A stretch of 64,000 nucleotides of DNA from CBDDHT01 sp965227905 (GTDB taxonomy: Bacteria; Pseudomonadota; Alphaproteobacteria; Rhizobiales; Methyloligellaceae), in assembly GCA_965227905.1 (NCBI GenBank), contig OZ245780.1:3348001-3412000 (forward strand). Direction: 5' to 3'. Numbering within the stretch: position 1 is the first letter of the stretch; each line of letters opens with the position of its first letter. Below are positions 38,113-47,993 of this stretch, in pieces. The translations under genes were made by a program, and so were the position numbers. The notes under the pieces were generated by a model. That model was not told the DNA's origin. It was given only the letters and a program-made list of their open reading frames with translations, and did not search any database.

Positions 38113-38445
38113 ATGAGCGAAACAACAATCACCTTGAGCGATAGCGCTGCAAAGCGGATTTACGAAATCGTCTCCGCAGAAGCCGATAATACCATGCTGC
38201 GCGTTGCCGTCGAAGGCGGAGGTTGCACCGGCTTTCAATATACGTTCGACCTCACTGGCGACAGAGCAGCGGACGATCTCGTGATCGAAAAGCAGGGCGC
38301 GGTTGTTCTGATCGATCCGATTTCCGTTGAATATATGGGCGGAAGCGTCATTGATTTCGTCGACGATCTCATCGGGGCGTCCTTTCAGATCAAAAACCCG
38401 AATGCCACCGCATCGTGCGGTTGCGGCACCAGCTTCTCGATCTAG
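38113..38445 (+). CDS. erpA: Iron-sulfur cluster insertion protein ErpA
   Basis: The 110-residue A-type carrier delivers Fe-S clusters to target proteins. Its three ligand cysteines are visible: one in VEGGGCTGFQYTFDL and two in the C-terminal ASCGCGTSFSI. Length is standard. The divergent dgt gene next to it is a conserved alphaproteobacterial pairing. Confidence 0.95.
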   Translation: MSETTITLSDSAAKRIYEIVSAEADNTMLRVAVEGGGCTGFQYTFDLTGDRAADDLVIEKQGAVVLIDPISVEYMGGSVIDFVDDLIGASFQIKNPNATASCGCGTSFSI

Positions 38446-38486
38446 ATGCAGGTCGCTGTTCGGCAAGCGCGATGTGACGTCGCATC

Positions 38487-39269
38487 GTGAAAATCGCCAC
38501 CTGGAATATCAACGGCATCAAAGCGCGAATCGACGGCGTTGTGGCTTGGCTGGATCAGGTCCAGCCCGACCTTGCCTGCTTTCAGGAAATCAAATCGATG
38601 GACGATCTGTTCCCGAAGGAACGGATTGAAGCGCTGGGCTACAATGTCGCGGTGCATGGCCAGAAAGGCTTTAATGGCGTCGCCATTGTCTCGAAGCATC
38701 CGCTTGAGGAGGTCAATGCCGGATTGCCGGGTGACCCGGAGGATGTTCAGGCTCGTTACCTGGAAGCGGTCGTATCGACGGACTCAGGCATCCTGCGGCT
38801 GGCATCGATCTACTTGCCCAACGGCAATCCGGTCGATACGGACAAGTATCCCTACAAGCTAGCGTGGATGGATCGCCTGATCGCACATGCCGAAGATCTG
38901 TTGACGCAGGAGGAGCCTTTCGTCCTGGCCGGCGACTATAACGTCATCCCGGAAGCGCGCGATGTTCACGATCCGGAAGCCTGGTTTGGCGATGCGCTCT
39001 ACAGGCCAGAGACCCATGAGCGTTTTCGCACCCTGGTCAATCTCGGATTGACTGATGCCTTCCGCGCGGCAGACAACCGTGACCATATTTACAGTTTCTG
39101 GGACTATCAGGCCGGCGCTTGGCAGAAGAACAATGGAATCCGGATCGACCATCTGTTGTTGTCGCCGCAGGCGGCCGATCGTCTGACAGCGTCCGGTATC
39201 GACAGCACGACGCGCGGTTGGGAAAAGCCGTCGGATCACGTGCCAGTATGGGCAGAACTCGCGGTCTAG
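38487..39269 (+). CDS. xth: Exodeoxyribonuclease III (AP endonuclease)
   Basis: The 260-residue Mg-dependent enzyme repairs abasic sites. Blocks ATWNINGIKARIDGVVAWL and CFQEIKSMDD (catalytic glutamate) are typical. VLAGDYNVIPEARDVHDP, RIDHLLLSPQAADRL and the final SDHVPVWAEL with its catalytic Asp-His are also present. The start codon is GTG at 38487, 41 bases after erpA. Confidence 0.95.
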   Translation: MKIATWNINGIKARIDGVVAWLDQVQPDLACFQEIKSMDDLFPKERIEALGYNVAVHGQKGFNGVAIVSKHPLEEVNAGLPGDPEDVQARYLEAVVSTDSGILRLASIYLPNGNPVDTDKYPYKLAWMDRLIAHAEDLLTQEEPFVLAGDYNVIPEARDVHDPEAWFGDALYRPETHERFRTLVNLGLTDAFRAADNRDHIYSFWDYQAGAWQKNNGIRIDHLLLSPQAADRLTASGIDSTTRGWEKPSDHVPVWAELAV

Positions 39270-39301
39270 AACCCTTTCAAACGTCTCTATGGTCGAAGGC
39301 T

Positions 39302-40249
39302 CTAGGGTTTGGCAGGCTCTGACGGCGTTTTCGGTTTGCCCATCGCTTTCAGCTTCTTACCATCGGTCGACAAAGTCGTGGCTGGCGCCAGTTTTGCGTC
39401 CGTCGGATTCCCAGAAACGACCGCGGGGCTTACAGACAGTGTCTTGCCCCCCCAACGTGCGGCTGTATCGATGGCCGTTTTGCGTTGCCCCGGTTCTGCC
39501 TCTGCGTGTGCACTGGCATAGAGCTTTTCGATCCAGGCCTTATCGGCATCGTTCTTTCTGGAATTAAACCGGGCAAGGGCAAGCAGTGCGAGACCTTTCG
39601 CTGGCTGACGTCCCAAGGTGTCGTCACCCCGCCACAGCAGGTCGCCGAGCACGGCTTGTGCAGGCGCAAAGTGTTTCTTGGCAGCGCTCGTCAGCCAGTT
39701 TGCAGCCAGGCGAACATTCTTTGTGACCCCTTCGCCGGCAAGATACATGGTTGCTAGCTGATACTGAGCTTCCGCATTGCCGAAGTAGCTTGCAGCATGC
39801 TGAAACAAACGCGCCGCCTTTTCCGGTCTCGGAGCGAGGTAGATCTCATCGATTCCCTCGCGATAATAACGACCCAGGGCCACAAACGACTTGGCGACGC
39901 GCAACGCAATGCGCCGTCGCGGATCCAAATCGGCAAACCCGTCTGCGATGCTCTCGTAGTAATAGAAAGCCTGGGCGTGGCTCTGCTGAACACCTTCGCC
40001 CTTTGCAAACATTCGGGCGAGCTCAAGTTTGGCCATCAGCACACCGCCACGTGCTGCATACTCCAAAGCGGTCAGGGCTTTACGGGTATCATTGGACGCA
40101 AGAGCCGCCATGCCTTTCCGGTAGGCGTCGCTTGCAGTCATGAACGGACGCTCGCCGGCGCTTGCAAATCCAATGGTCGTTACGACCATCGCAACTGCAA
40201 GCAGAGGGCGTCCTATCAGACTAGATATCCGCGTAGCACTGTACTTCAA
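39302..40249 (-). CDS. ExoR-like periplasmic Sel1-repeat regulator
   Basis: The 315-residue exported protein has Sel1 repeats in residues about 60-260 (DAYRKGMAALASNDTRKALT, KLELARMFAKGEGVQQSHAQ, YQLATMYLAGEGVTKNVRLA). A closing GLALLALAR...KLYASAHAEAE region resembles Sinorhizobium ExoR. ExoR restrains the ExoS-ChvI two-component system that controls exopolysaccharide and motility; that role here is inferred from similarity. The TTG at 40249 is the likely start, since GGAGGA lies five bases upstream inside the end of ilvD. Confidence 0.78.
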   Translation of the reverse strand: MKYSATRISSLIGRPLLAVAMVVTTIGFASAGERPFMTASDAYRKGMAALASNDTRKALTALEYAARGGVLMAKLELARMFAKGEGVQQSHAQAFYYYESIADGFADLDPRRRIALRVAKSFVALGRYYREGIDEIYLAPRPEKAARLFQHAASYFGNAEAQYQLATMYLAGEGVTKNVRLAANWLTSAAKKHFAPAQAVLGDLLWRGDDTLGRQPAKGLALLALARFNSRKNDADKAWIEKLYASAHAEAEPGQRKTAIDTAARWGGKTLSVSPAVVSGNPTDAKLAPATTLSTDGKKLKAMGKPKTPSEPAKP

Positions 40250-41945
40250 CTCTTCCTCCAGGGTGTGTAACGGCCCCTTCCCGGGCCGGCCCCACCTGAT
40301 CGGCATACTTCCACAACGCGCCACTTCGATAGTCGGTTTCCCGCGCCTTCCAATCAGCCTTCCGGCTCTCCAATTCCGCTTCGTCAATTTCAACATCGAG
40401 AACGCCGGTCACTGCGTCGATATTGATCATGTCGCCGTCGCGCACGAGCCCGATCGGGCCACCGACTGCAGCTTCCGGCCCGACATGGCCGATACAGAAA
40501 CCACGGGTTGCACCCGAAAAGCGGCCATCTGTAATCAGCGCCACCTTGTCGCCGGCACCCTGACCGTAGAGCGCAGCGGTCGTCGCCAGCATTTCCCGCA
40601 TACCGGGTCCTCCCTTCGGCCCCTCGTAGCGGATCACCAGCACATCCCCTTCCTTGTAATCGCGATTTTCAACGGCCTCGAATGCGAGCTCTTCGCTATC
40701 GAACACCCGCGCAGGTCCCCGAAATTGCTGCTTCTCAAGCCCTGCCACTTTGACGATCGCGCCATCGGGCGCCAGCGTTCCCTTAAGCCCAACGACACCG
40801 CCCGTCGGGGTGATCGGATTGTTGGCGGGATAAACCACGTCCTGATCGTCATTCCACGCGACGGACTCCATGTTCTCGGCAATGGTCCGACCAGTCACCG
40901 TGATGCAGTCACCATGCAGATAGCCGTGATCGAGCAGTGTCTTCATCAAGAGAGGAATACCGCCGACTTCGAACATGTCCTTGGCGACATATTTTCCGCC
41001 AGGCTTGAGATCAGCGATGTAGGGCGTACGTTTGAACACTTCAGCCACATCGAACAGGTCGAATTCTATGCCGCACTCATGCGCGATCGCCGGCAGGTGC
41101 AGCGCCGCATTTGTCGAACCACCGGACGCTGCAACAACAGTTGCTGCATTCTCAAGCGCCTCGCGGGTGACGATGTCACGCGGACGGATATTCTGAGTAA
41201 TGAGTTCCATGATCTGCTCGCCGGCAGCCATGCAAAACCGATCGCGGATTTCGTAGGGAGCCGGGGCGCCGGCCGAATAGGGTAGCGCCAGACCGATGGC
41301 CTCGGAAACCGTCGCCATAGTGTTGGCGGTGAACTGCGCACCGCAGGCACCAGCCGATGGGCACGCCACCTGCTCCAATTCGTCGAGATCCGCATCGGAC
41401 ATGTCGCCCACCGAGTGGCGGCCGACCGCCTCGAAGACATCCTGGATCGTGACCGGCTTGCCTTTGAACGTCCCAGGAAGAATCGAACCGCCATAAATAA
41501 AGATCGACGGCACGTTCAGCCGGCACATGGACATCATCATGCCAGGCAAGGATTTATCGCATCCGGCAAGGCCCACCAGAGCATCGTAACTATGACCGCG
41601 CACTGTCAGTTCAACCGAATCGCAGATCACCTCGCGAGAAGCCAACGAGGACTTCATACCCTGATGTCCCATCGCGAGACCGTCAGTCACAGTGATCGTA
41701 CAGAATTCGCGCGGTGTTCCGCTCGCGGTCACAACGCCATGTTTAACGGCCTGCGCCTGGCGCATAAGGGCAATGTTGCAGGGAGCGGCTTCGTTCCAGC
41801 ACGTCGCAACGCCGACGAACGGTTGGGACATCTGCCCGCGCGTCAAACCCATGGCATAGTAATAGGACCGATGAGGCGCCCGCTCAGGGCCCTCAGTCAC
41901 ATGCCGACTCGGCAAACGCGATTTGTCGAACGTACGTGCGTCCAT
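40221..41945 (-). CDS. ilvD: Dihydroxy-acid dehydratase
   Basis: The Fe-S enzyme converts 2,3-dihydroxy-acids to 2-oxo acids in valine, leucine and isoleucine synthesis. The three cluster cysteines lie in APCNIALM, GCDKSLPGMMM and PSAGACGAQFTANTM. The DGRFSGATRGFCIGHVGPEA block is also typical. The start at 41945 (MDARTFDKSRLPSRHV) fits relatives; a GTG two codons upstream is possible. The ExoR-like gene begins inside its 3' end. Confidence 0.96.
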   Translation of the reverse strand: MDARTFDKSRLPSRHVTEGPERAPHRSYYYAMGLTRGQMSQPFVGVATCWNEAAPCNIALMRQAQAVKHGVVTASGTPREFCTITVTDGLAMGHQGMKSSLASREVICDSVELTVRGHSYDALVGLAGCDKSLPGMMMSMCRLNVPSIFIYGGSILPGTFKGKPVTIQDVFEAVGRHSVGDMSDADLDELEQVACPSAGACGAQFTANTMATVSEAIGLALPYSAGAPAPYEIRDRFCMAAGEQIMELITQNIRPRDIVTREALENAATVVAASGGSTNAALHLPAIAHECGIEFDLFDVAEVFKRTPYIADLKPGGKYVAKDMFEVGGIPLLMKTLLDHGYLHGDCITVTGRTIAENMESVAWNDDQDVVYPANNPITPTGGVVGLKGTLAPDGAIVKVAGLEKQQFRGPARVFDSEELAFEAVENRDYKEGDVLVIRYEGPKGGPGMREMLATTAALYGQGAGDKVALITDGRFSGATRGFCIGHVGPEAAVGGPIGLVRDGDMINIDAVTGVLDVEIDEAELESRKADWKARETDYRSGALWKYADQVGPAREGAVTHPGGRVEVQCYADI

Positions 41946-41970
41946 AGTCACTCAATCCCCCCGCAATAGT

Positions 41971-42018
41971 GGTCCGAACAGTCTTCTTGATTGGTGCCGC
42001 CGGCACCGTGTTCGGTCC
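41971..42018 (-). promoter_or_regulatory. Structured leader upstream of ilvD
   Basis: CCGAACA (41974-41980) can pair with TGTTCGG (42009-42015). Between them GGTGCC-GCC-GGCACC forms a perfect six-base-pair inner hairpin. The nested element ends 25 bases before the ilvD start, so it is probably in the 5' untranslated RNA. Control of ilvD is inferred. Confidence 0.45.
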
Positions 42019-42064
42019 CCGAAACGCGCGGAGTCCTTTTTGGACGGTTAGCCCTAGGCATAGC

Positions 42065-42096
42065 AAAAGCATCCGGCAGGCAATCGCCCGCCGGAT
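42065..42096 (-). terminator. Probable valS terminator
   Basis: On the minus strand ATCCGGCGGGC-(GATT)-GCCTGCCGGAT forms an 11-pair stem with one wobble. It is followed by GCTTTTG, about 90 bases after the valS stop. The T-run is short. Confidence 0.55.
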
Positions 42097-42186
42097 ATTA
42101 TATATCAAAAGCTTAGTTTTGTGGCGCAAACTAGGCACTTACTGCAGATTTTTACTACAGCGTGAACATTTGCACACTTAACCGTT

Positions 42187-44910
42187 TCAGGCGGCTTGCT
42201 CGAGTCTTTGCAACGCATCCTTCAGACGGTCTGATAAAGCCATCGCGTCGGCTTTGCGCTCGCGTTGTTCTGCAACGACATGTTCGGGCGCACGCGAGAT
42301 GAATTTTTCGTTCGCCAACTTTGCATCGAGCTTCGAAATTTCACCGGCAATCTTGGCGATTTCCTTCTTGAGCCGATCCGTTTCCGCACCGATGTCGATA
42401 ATATCCTTGAGTATCAGGGCAATCGTCGCTTCACCCTGAATGATCTGGACCGAGCCGTCCGGCGTCTCGTCCTCAAAGGCGATTGTGTCGATGCGGGCCA
42501 GCCGTTTGACGGTCTCGCTATGGCGCTCCACGCGCCCGGCCGTCTCGTCACCTGCGCCAACGATAGCAACCGGCACCTTGGCCCCAGGTGGCACGCCCAT
42601 TTCCGAGCGGACGGAACGGATATCGGAGACAAAGCGGATAACCCAGTCAATCTCCTGTGCCGCGTCGTCGTTATAGAGGCCGGCAACCGTAGGCCATTCG
42701 GTCAGAATCAATTGTTCACTGCGCCCGCCAGCCGGTTGGCCAAGATGCTGCCAAAGCTCCTCCGTGAGGAACGGCATCATAGGATGGAGCAGTTTCAGGG
42801 CTTCGTCGAAGACCCAGGCCGCTGTCATGCGGGTTTCGTTGCACAGTGTCGTATCGCTGCCCTGCAGAAGCGGTTTCGCCAACTCGACATACCAATCGCA
42901 GAAGACATGCCAGAGGAACCTGTGCATAGCGCTCGCCGCATCGTTGAAGCGATAGGCTTCGATGGCCTCGGTCGCTGCACGATTGGCCTTTTCGACTTCG
43001 CCGATAATCCATCGGTTGAGGATGTGGCTGACGCTGTCGGGCGCGAAACCGGTTGTCGGCACGCACTCGTTCATCTCCAGGAACCGGGCGGCATTCCAGA
43101 TCTTGTTGCCGAAATTCCGATAACCGGCGACGCGTTCCATATCCAGTTTGATATCGCGTCCCTGAGCCGCCATCGCCGTCAGCGTGAACCGCAACGCGTC
43201 GGCACCGTACTCGTCGACGACCTCCAGGGGATCGATGATATTGCCCCGCGACTTGGACATCTTTTTCCCCTCCTTGTCACGGACAAGGGCATGGATATAG
43301 ACCGTGTGAAAAGGAACATCCTGGCGAAAATGAAGGCCCATCATCATCATGCGCGCGACCCAGAAGAAGATGATGTCGAACGCCGTGACCAGAACATCCG
43401 TCTTGTAATAGCGCTTGAGTTCTTCCGTCTCCTCGGGCCATCCCAGCGTCGAGAACGGCCATAGCGCCGACGAGAACCAGGTGTCGAGAACATCGGGGTC
43501 GCGGACCAGGTCCGTGTCGCTCCCATAGTGCGCGCGCGCCAAGGCGCTGGCTGCGTCTTCGTCATGTGCGACAAAGACCTCGCCATCAGGGCCATACCAG
43601 GCCGGGATCCGGTGGCCCCACCACAACTGGCGCGAAATACACCAGGGCTGGATGTTCCGCATCCATTCGAAATAGGTCTTCTCCCAGCTCTTTGGGACGA
43701 AGGTCGTGTCACCCTTTTCAACGGCCTCGATTGCCGGTTTCGCGAGCGTTTCGGCGTCGACATACCACTGCTCGGTCAGATACGGCTCGATCGGAACGCC
43801 CCCCCGGTCCCCATGAGGGACCGTGTGAGCATGATCCTCGACCTCGGCAAGGCGGCCGGCGGCATCCATCATTTCGACAATGCGTTTTCTCGCCTCGAAG
43901 CGGTCGAGACCGTCGAGTGCGTCGACGGTCGTGGTGAGTTGTTCGCTTTCCGGGACGCCGTCGAAGAATTCTGCGTTGTCGCGCAAAGCGAGCTCGGCGC
44001 TGGTGTCGAAAATATTGACCATTGCAAGCGCGTGACGTTTGCCGACATCGAAATCGTTGAAGTCGTGAGCCGGCGTAATCTTAACGGCCCCCGAGCCCGC
44101 TTCAGGATCAGCATAGTCGTCGGCGACGATCAGCAACTCACGTCCGACCAAGGGAAGGATTGCCTTCTTGCCAACAAGATCCTTGTAGCGCTCGTCGTCT
44201 GGATGGACGGCGATTGCCGTGTCGCCCAGCATGGTCTCAGGGCGTGTCGTGGCAACGGTGATCGTGCGGTCCGGCTGATCCTTGATAGGATACTGGAAAT
44301 GCCAGAGATGCCCGTTGGTATCGACCTGTTCGACTTCGAGATCCGAGATGGCCGTCAGTAGCTTGGGGTCCCAATTGACGAGCCGCTTGTCCTTGTAGAT
44401 CAGCCCCTGCCCATAGAGTTCGACAAAGACTTTCAGGACAGCCTCGCTGAGACCATCATCCATGGTGAAGCGCTCGCGGCCCCAATCGCAGGACGCGCCC
44501 AGTCGGCGAAGCTGGTGAAGGATGATCCCGCCGGACTCGTTCTTCCACTCCCAGACCCGATCGACAAAAGCTTCCCGCCCCATCGCGTGACGGTCGGGCT
44601 CCTGTTTTTCCATAAGCTGGCGCTCGACGACCATTTGCGTCGCTATGCCGGCATGGTCCATTCCAGGTTGCCAGAGGACATCCCGCCCCCGCATGCGTTC
44701 GAAGCGAACGAGGACGTCCTGAAGCGTGTTGTTCAGGGCATGGCCGATATGGAGCGAGCCAGTGACGTTGGGTGGCGGAATGACAATGCAGTAGGGCTCG
44801 GCGCCTGCAGCAACGCGTTCAGGCTTGCCGGCCGCGAATGCATCGGCATCTTCCCACTGGCGATAGATTCGCCCCTCGATCTGTTCAGGCTGGTAGGTTT
44901 TTTCAAGCAT
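42187..44910 (-). CDS. valS: Valine--tRNA ligase
   Basis: The 907-residue class I synthetase has PPPNVTGSLHIGHALN (HIGH) near residue 50 and KKMSKSRGNIIDPLEV (KMSKS). The editing domain lies between them, with TTRPETMLGDTAIAVHPDDE. The C-terminal coiled-coil arm that holds tRNA spans the last 65 residues. All is intact. Confidence 0.97.
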   Translation of the reverse strand: MLEKTYQPEQIEGRIYRQWEDADAFAAGKPERVAAGAEPYCIVIPPPNVTGSLHIGHALNNTLQDVLVRFERMRGRDVLWQPGMDHAGIATQMVVERQLMEKQEPDRHAMGREAFVDRVWEWKNESGGIILHQLRRLGASCDWGRERFTMDDGLSEAVLKVFVELYGQGLIYKDKRLVNWDPKLLTAISDLEVEQVDTNGHLWHFQYPIKDQPDRTITVATTRPETMLGDTAIAVHPDDERYKDLVGKKAILPLVGRELLIVADDYADPEAGSGAVKITPAHDFNDFDVGKRHALAMVNIFDTSAELALRDNAEFFDGVPESEQLTTTVDALDGLDRFEARKRIVEMMDAAGRLAEVEDHAHTVPHGDRGGVPIEPYLTEQWYVDAETLAKPAIEAVEKGDTTFVPKSWEKTYFEWMRNIQPWCISRQLWWGHRIPAWYGPDGEVFVAHDEDAASALARAHYGSDTDLVRDPDVLDTWFSSALWPFSTLGWPEETEELKRYYKTDVLVTAFDIIFFWVARMMMMGLHFRQDVPFHTVYIHALVRDKEGKKMSKSRGNIIDPLEVVDEYGADALRFTLTAMAAQGRDIKLDMERVAGYRNFGNKIWNAARFLEMNECVPTTGFAPDSVSHILNRWIIGEVEKANRAATEAIEAYRFNDAASAMHRFLWHVFCDWYVELAKPLLQGSDTTLCNETRMTAAWVFDEALKLLHPMMPFLTEELWQHLGQPAGGRSEQLILTEWPTVAGLYNDDAAQEIDWVIRFVSDIRSVRSEMGVPPGAKVPVAIVGAGDETAGRVERHSETVKRLARIDTIAFEDETPDGSVQIIQGEATIALILKDIIDIGAETDRLKKEIAKIAGEISKLDAKLANEKFISRAPEHVVAEQRERKADAMALSDRLKDALQRLEQAA

Positions 44911-45024
44911 GGGTCCAAGAGTATGGTTCGTGTCTCAGCCGCGTCGTAGGGCCTCGCCTACGCGGCTGTCAACCAAACTCACCCATCCCAGGACAATGAG
45001 ATTAATCGCAGACCGGTTGCGTTG

Positions 45025-46140
45025 CTACTCGTCGCGCTCTTTGTTGGCTGACATTTCTTCCTTCACGGCCCCTTCAAGTATACGGGGCATATTGTTGTCC
45101 AGCCACTCGCGAAGCATGGGACGCAGCATTTCCTTGACGCTGTCTTCCAGCGTCCGGCCGGGAGTCGCCACCCCATTGGCCAGTGCCGATTCGACAGCAG
45201 GTCCTTCTGCCTCCGCCACGACGCTGACATCTTCTGCCGGTTGTTCCTCAACGGGCGGTTGTGACACGTCGATTTCCGGCGTGTCCGCCAAGGCATCGAG
45301 ATCCGCGAAGTCCGAAGGGGTATCCAACTCGGACAGATCAAGCCCCTCATCCTGTACCGGCTCGTCAAAACTAACAGCAGGTTCCGGAGCAGCTGGTGCA
45401 GCTGCCGGTGCCTCCGGAGTCTCGAATTGCGATGTCCCGAGGGCCGCTTCAACCTCGGCAGCCAGGCGCGCCGCCTGATCGTCGGAGTCGAGCTGTCCTA
45501 CCGCTGGATTGGGCTCAGGCGCACTTGCTACCGGCTCAGGCGCTGGAGCCGCTGCCGGTTGCGTGTCGAAATCGAGCGCGTGGTCCGGTGCGTCAGACGT
45601 GACCGATGCCGGAAGCGGCGGCGGTGTCTGTACCGGTTGAGCACTCGGCTCGGAAACCGATGCCAGAAGGCCCTCGAGCGCCGCTGCCGGATCATTGGGA
45701 GCTGCAGTCGCAGGTGCGGCCTCTATGGGTTGCGCAGGCGGCGCAACAGGCATTTCAGGTGCCGGTGCCGGCGGCGGTGTCATTTGAGGCTGAGGTGCCG
45801 GAGCTGGTTCCGGTGGCGCCGCAGCCGCGACCGGTGCCGGTTCTGCAGCAGGCGCAGGTGGCGGCGCAGCAGGTGCAGCAGCCTCAGGAGCTGGCGCCGG
45901 AGCTGGCTGACGGCCTATTTCCCTAGTCAATTCCAATATGTCATCCAGCTGTGCGTCACTGCCAGTGTCCGTGCCGAGTGCATCGGCAATCTGGTCAGCC
46001 GGACTCGACTGTCCCGGCGCTTCGTCGGCTGCCGGTGCGGCAGCCCCATTCGCATTCGGGTCGTCGTCGGCGATAATCCGCCTGATCGACGCCAGAATTT
46101 CATCCATAGTCGGCTCTGGAGCTTGCTCCGTGCTGCTCAT
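45025..46140 (-). CDS. popZ: Polar organizing protein PopZ (DUF2497)
   Basis: The 371-residue protein has the conserved N-terminal helix EPTMDEILASIRRIIADDD and the C-terminal block LEDSVKEMLRPMLREWLDNN-MPRILE. A proline-, alanine- and acid-rich disordered region joins them. PopZ forms a matrix at the cell pole that anchors the chromosome origin and polar proteins. The start at 46140 matches the conserved N-terminus. It sits between tolC and valS, the usual Rhizobiales order. Confidence 0.93.
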   Translation of the reverse strand: MSSTEQAPEPTMDEILASIRRIIADDDPNANGAAAPAADEAPGQSSPADQIADALGTDTGSDAQLDDILELTREIGRQPAPAPAPEAAAPAAPPPAPAAEPAPVAAAAPPEPAPAPQPQMTPPPAPAPEMPVAPPAQPIEAAPATAAPNDPAAALEGLLASVSEPSAQPVQTPPPLPASVTSDAPDHALDFDTQPAAAPAPEPVASAPEPNPAVGQLDSDDQAARLAAEVEAALGTSQFETPEAPAAAPAAPEPAVSFDEPVQDEGLDLSELDTPSDFADLDALADTPEIDVSQPPVEEQPAEDVSVVAEAEGPAVESALANGVATPGRTLEDSVKEMLRPMLREWLDNNMPRILEGAVKEEMSANKERDE

Positions 46141-46278
46141 CTCGATGTCCCCTGCCGCATCTTTCCACGACGCCCGCACGTCGCGTACCCTGCCACTTAT
46201 CTGCTTAACGTATCAAAGGGTTCCGGCGCAAGTCTCACGAGGGCCTGTGTGCACATGCCAAACGGCATGATTTCGCAT

Positions 46279-47766
46279 CTATTGAAAGCTTGGCCTGTCG
46301 TCTGGCGCTTTCATCCCCTTTTTGAAACGATACAACAGACTTGGACTGTCAGGGTTGAGGCCGAACAATTTATTTTTCACACGCCGATAATGCTCGTCCG
46401 GGTCATATTCGGCGACACTTAGTGACAGATTCGGGACGCTGAGTCGCCCAATCGCCTGCAAGAGCGAGTAGGAGGCGACCACCGCATCGCGCTTCGATCC
46501 AACCAGCTCGACCTGCGAATCCAGCAATTCCTGTTCCGCATCCAAGACATCCAAAACGGTTCGCTGGCCGACCTTCTCTTCTTCCCGCACACCGTTCAGA
46601 GCGATCTGGTTCGCCCGCACCTGGGCCTGATCGGAAACGATTTGCGCCCGCGTCGATGTGAGCTGCCCCCATGCGGAGATAACGGCCGCGCGAACCTGCG
46701 CGCGCGCCTCTCCGATTTGCCGCAATCGCTGGCGCTTCGTCTCTTTGGCCTGACGGACACGTGCAGCGACACCGCCACCCTGGTAGAGCGGCACTGTCAC
46801 ACGCCCAACAAACGTCGCCGTTTCCGTGTCCTCAACAGTGTTGGAAGGCTCGTATCTCTTAGAATAGCTGGCCTCGAAGCTCAATTCAGGCAAAAGCTCA
46901 CCTTTGACGCGTTTGATTGCGTGCTTGGCCGACTTCTCCAGAAAGACCGTTTGGAGAATAGCCGGATTTTCGGCCTCGCCGACGCGTAAAGCATCGTTGA
47001 GCGACGACGGCAACAGCCGATCGATCGGTTTGGCCTCGATCAATGGACCCGGCGCATGGCCGACGATCTGCTCGTAGGTCGCACGGCTCGATTTGAGGTT
47101 TGCCTGAGCAACGCTCAAATCCGACTTCGAGCCCGAAAGGCGGGCTTCGGCCTGGGCGACGTCCGTTTTCGTGACCTCGCCGACTTCGAAACGATCCTTG
47201 GTTGCCTTCAGTTGCTCCGCCAGAACCTTGATGTTGTTTTCGTTGAGTCGAACGATCGCACGATCGCGAACCACATCCACGAAGGCTGTCACTGCGTTGA
47301 GAAATGTCGTCTGTTCCGTGTTTCGCAGATCTTCACGCCCCGCCTGAACATTCGCATTGGCTTCGCGAATTTCCGCTACGGTCCTGCCGCCGCGAAACAA
47401 AGGCTGGTTGAGTTGAAAATCATATCCGGTCGGGCGGGATTTCCCTTCCGATCCAAAACCCGGCGGCGCGCCAGCCGGCAAACCCACATTCGTTCTTTGA
47501 ACGCCTGCATCGATATTCTGCGAAATCGTCGGCCGCAGACCGGCCTTGGCTGCCGGAACGGATTCATCGATCGCACGCAGTTCCGCGCGCTTGGCATTGA
47601 TCGTCGGATTGGTCAGATAGGTTGCCGACAAGGCCTCGAACAAGGACTCGGCACTCGCTGACGACGGGCTCATAAAACCTGCACCGCCTAAAAAAATCGC
47701 TGGTATCACACGAAGCGCGAAAGCGCGCACACGCGTGACCGCAGTTGCACTGCTAGTCCTGCACAT
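46279..47766 (-). CDS. tolC: TolC family outer-membrane channel protein
   Basis: The 495-residue protein has a signal peptide (cleavage near SASA-ES), then ESLFEALSATYLTNPTINAK, the typical TolC opening. Two repeats of long helices with FLNAVTAFVDVVRDRAIVRL and QVRANQIALNGVREEEKVGQ follow. It serves type I secretion and efflux pumps. The start at 47766 is the ATG before MCRTSSATAVTRVR. Confidence 0.92.
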   Translation of the reverse strand: MCRTSSATAVTRVRAFALRVIPAIFLGGAGFMSPSSASAESLFEALSATYLTNPTINAKRAELRAIDESVPAAKAGLRPTISQNIDAGVQRTNVGLPAGAPPGFGSEGKSRPTGYDFQLNQPLFRGGRTVAEIREANANVQAGREDLRNTEQTTFLNAVTAFVDVVRDRAIVRLNENNIKVLAEQLKATKDRFEVGEVTKTDVAQAEARLSGSKSDLSVAQANLKSSRATYEQIVGHAPGPLIEAKPIDRLLPSSLNDALRVGEAENPAILQTVFLEKSAKHAIKRVKGELLPELSFEASYSKRYEPSNTVEDTETATFVGRVTVPLYQGGGVAARVRQAKETKRQRLRQIGEARAQVRAAVISAWGQLTSTRAQIVSDQAQVRANQIALNGVREEEKVGQRTVLDVLDAEQELLDSQVELVGSKRDAVVASYSLLQAIGRLSVPNLSLSVAEYDPDEHYRRVKNKLFGLNPDSPSLLYRFKKGMKAPDDRPSFQ

Positions 47767-47993
47767 AAACCCACCACTTTCGACTGAACGCACTAGAGTC
47801 GCGGAAACGGGCATCTTTCCCTCGCCCGGTACTCGTCTTAATCCACACCCCGCTCAGCGAGAATAGCGAGAGTCTTCCTTGCGAAAAAGGTGATTCATTG
47901 ACGGTTGGGGATTCATCGCTGTCTTGTTGCGGTTATGCAACAGCTTGCCCAAAGGCACGGCAGGACCGTGAAGATATACTCAGGGCATACGCT

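Noticed and set aside
42265..43464. A 399-codon open frame antisense to valS
   Set aside because: The opposite strand carries an intact valyl-tRNA synthetase. The frame is a shadow of its codon pattern.
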